From Candidatus Omnitrophota bacterium (lineage in GTDB: Bacteria; Omnitrophota; Omnitrophia; Omnitrophales; Aquincolibacteriaceae): 5,200 nt of DNA. The notes below the pieces were generated by a model. That model was not told where the DNA came from and did no database searches. It saw only the letters and a program-made list of their open reading frames with translations. This document shows positions 4,552-5,200 of this stretch, one piece after another. The stretch lies in NCBI GenBank assembly GCA_023246985.1, contig JAHFHJ010000110.1, positions 1 to 5,200 on the forward strand, written 5' to 3'. Numbering within the stretch: position 1 is the first letter of the stretch; every line of letters starts with the position of its first letter. Position numbers and translations under genes: made by a program.

Positions 4552-4866
4552 TTAGAAAACACCTGCCTGCTTATAATAATCGAAGATCGTTTGGGCGGCA
4601 TGAATAAACGCCGCGGCAAGAAAATAGGTCAAAACCAGAACGATCGCGGTGATCATGATCTTCTTGCGCCGGCTATATCCCGGATGGAGCCACACCAGCG
4701 GCAAAGCGAACGGCCCCACGGTCAAAAAACTGACGACCAGAACCGGGGTCTTGGCATACCACGGCGTTTTGGGAGTTGGGCGGGATTCCGCAAAAAATTC
4801 ATTACAATGTTTACACTTGATCGCCTCGTCTTGGATTTCTTCCGCGCAAAAGGGACACTTTTTCAT
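4552..4866 (-). CDS. Zinc-ribbon inner-membrane protein, two membrane segments
   Basis: This 104-residue protein begins with a compact zinc ribbon, C4-P-F-C7 and C18-K-H-C21, in the common form KKCPFCAEEIQDEAIKCKHC. A proline-rich link leads to hydrophobic segments at about 40-60 and 70-88, separated by a basic loop (SRRKK). The tail is short. The ribbon probably faces the cytoplasm, since the basic loop between the helices favours retention inside only if the chain is a re-entrant or tight hairpin; topology is therefore uncertain. No specific function is known for such proteins. The start is set by AGAGG inside the preceding gene and by the ribbon. It begins one base after the upstream stop (TGA, T, ATG), so the pair is translationally coupled. 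Confidence 0.85.
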   Translation of the reverse strand: MKKCPFCAEEIQDEAIKCKHCNEFFAESRPTPKTPWYAKTPVLVVSFLTVGPFALPLVWLHPGYSRRKKIMITAIVLVLTYFLAAAFIHAAQTIFDYYKQAGVF

Positions 4867-4867
4867 A

Positions 4868-5113
4868 TCAAGACCTCTTGAATAAGCGTTTGAACCGCGA
4901 TAAAAAATAAGTCACCGGGCCACTTTCGTGAGAGAGCGCAGCGCCACAAAAAATACAGGTCAGGTTCTTCGCAGGCGCCTCTTTTTTACAGGAGGAACAA
5001 ACGATTAGCTTTGGCTCTGCGGTTTCTTCCCGATCCCATTTCTTTTGAAGCCGCTGCGGCGGCTCCTCGTCCTTCAGTTCCCAATCCTTCGGTCCTTCGT
5101 TATCGTCAAACAT
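4868..5113 (-). CDS. Small acidic zinc-ribbon protein of unknown function
   Basis: The 81-residue product has an acidic, charged N-terminal half (FDDNEGPKDWELKDEEPP). A four-cysteine ribbon follows, C39-S-S-C42 and C53-I-F-C56-G. The C-terminus is a basic amphipathic stretch, YFLSRFKRLFKRS, that could touch membrane or nucleic acid. I do not recognise a named family. The ATG at 5113 has AAGGAG five bases upstream; an in-frame TTG at 5137 would place that site inside the gene, so I reject it. It is the first gene of a coupled pair with the membrane zinc-ribbon protein, suggesting that the two act together. Codon usage and composition look like those of its neighbours. Confidence 0.78.
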   Translation of the reverse strand: MFDDNEGPKDWELKDEEPPQRLQKKWDREETAEPKLIVCSSCKKEAPAKNLTCIFCGAALSHESGPVTYFLSRFKRLFKRS

Positions 5114-5125
5114 GAAAACTCCTTC

Positions 5126-5200
5126 ACCCCCCTTCAAAGCCAGACTTTGACGGGGGTGACTCTACCCCCTAGTACCGCATGACATTCGAATTTAGGGGTA
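5126..5200 (-). promoter_or_regulatory. Leader with alternative G-tract/C-tract hairpins before the zinc-ribbon pair
   Basis: In the minus-strand RNA, four segments occur in order: CCCC (5198-5195), GGGGG (5169-5165), CCCCCGTCAAAG (5156-5145) and CTTTGAAGGGGG (5139-5128). The third and fourth pair over 12 positions with one mismatch around a 5-base loop, ending a few bases before the AAGGAG site. The third can instead pair with the second (six bases, ACCCCC with GGGGGT), and the second with the first. Such exclusivity is what a leader switch needs, but G/C runs also arise by chance. No convincing promoter is seen inside the window; it may lie beyond 5200. Confidence 0.35.

Overview
This is a compact bacterial chromosome segment in which every recognisable gene lies on the minus strand. 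Secreted proteins with Sec signal peptides, an ECF sigma/anti-sigma pair and a periplasmic LTxxQ (Spy/CpxP-like) protein point to a Gram-negative, envelope-bearing bacterium. The heptamer repeat arrays and many orphan small proteins remind me of uncultured PVC-related lineages such as Omnitrophota. That placement is only an impression, because the window holds no rRNA or other phylogenetic marker.

Read in the direction of transcription (high to low coordinates), there are four blocks. (1) 5200-4552: a leader with mutually exclusive G-tract/C-tract pairings, then two coupled small zinc-ribbon proteins, the second with two membrane segments, ending at an imperfect terminator. (2) 4505-4116: a single-gene unit with a perfect TATAAT box, a 90-residue exported protein of unknown function, and a strong terminator with a 13 bp stem. 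(3) 4103-2451: an envelope-stress module of ECF sigma factor, overlapping zinc-type membrane anti-sigma factor, and exported LTxxQ protein. The sigma gene and the LTxxQ gene each carry the same promoter, GGAACTT-N16-GTC, with identical 16-base spacing. This strongly suggests that the sigma factor drives itself and the LTxxQ gene.

(4) 2442-42: about 390 bases of non-coding repeat-rich DNA, then a heat-shock locus. That locus has a good sigma-70-type promoter, a 61-codon remnant of the hrcA repressor gene, intact grpE and intact dnaJ. The dnaK gene that often sits between grpE and dnaJ is absent. Its place is filled, from stop codon to ribosome binding site, by an inverted pair of 7-bp-period repeats (four CAGACNN units and four GTCTGNN units). 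No CIRCE operator is visible, which fits loss of the HrcA repressor.

The main unexplained structures are the two heptamer families: CAGAC/GTCTG between grpE and dnaJ, and GTAC downstream of the LTxxQ gene. Both are built as short arrays of three or four units in inverted pairs. A nested 97 bp inverted-repeat element lies between the arms of the second pair. The best functional observation is the two-promoter ECF regulon, and the best evolutionary one is the internally deleted hrcA.
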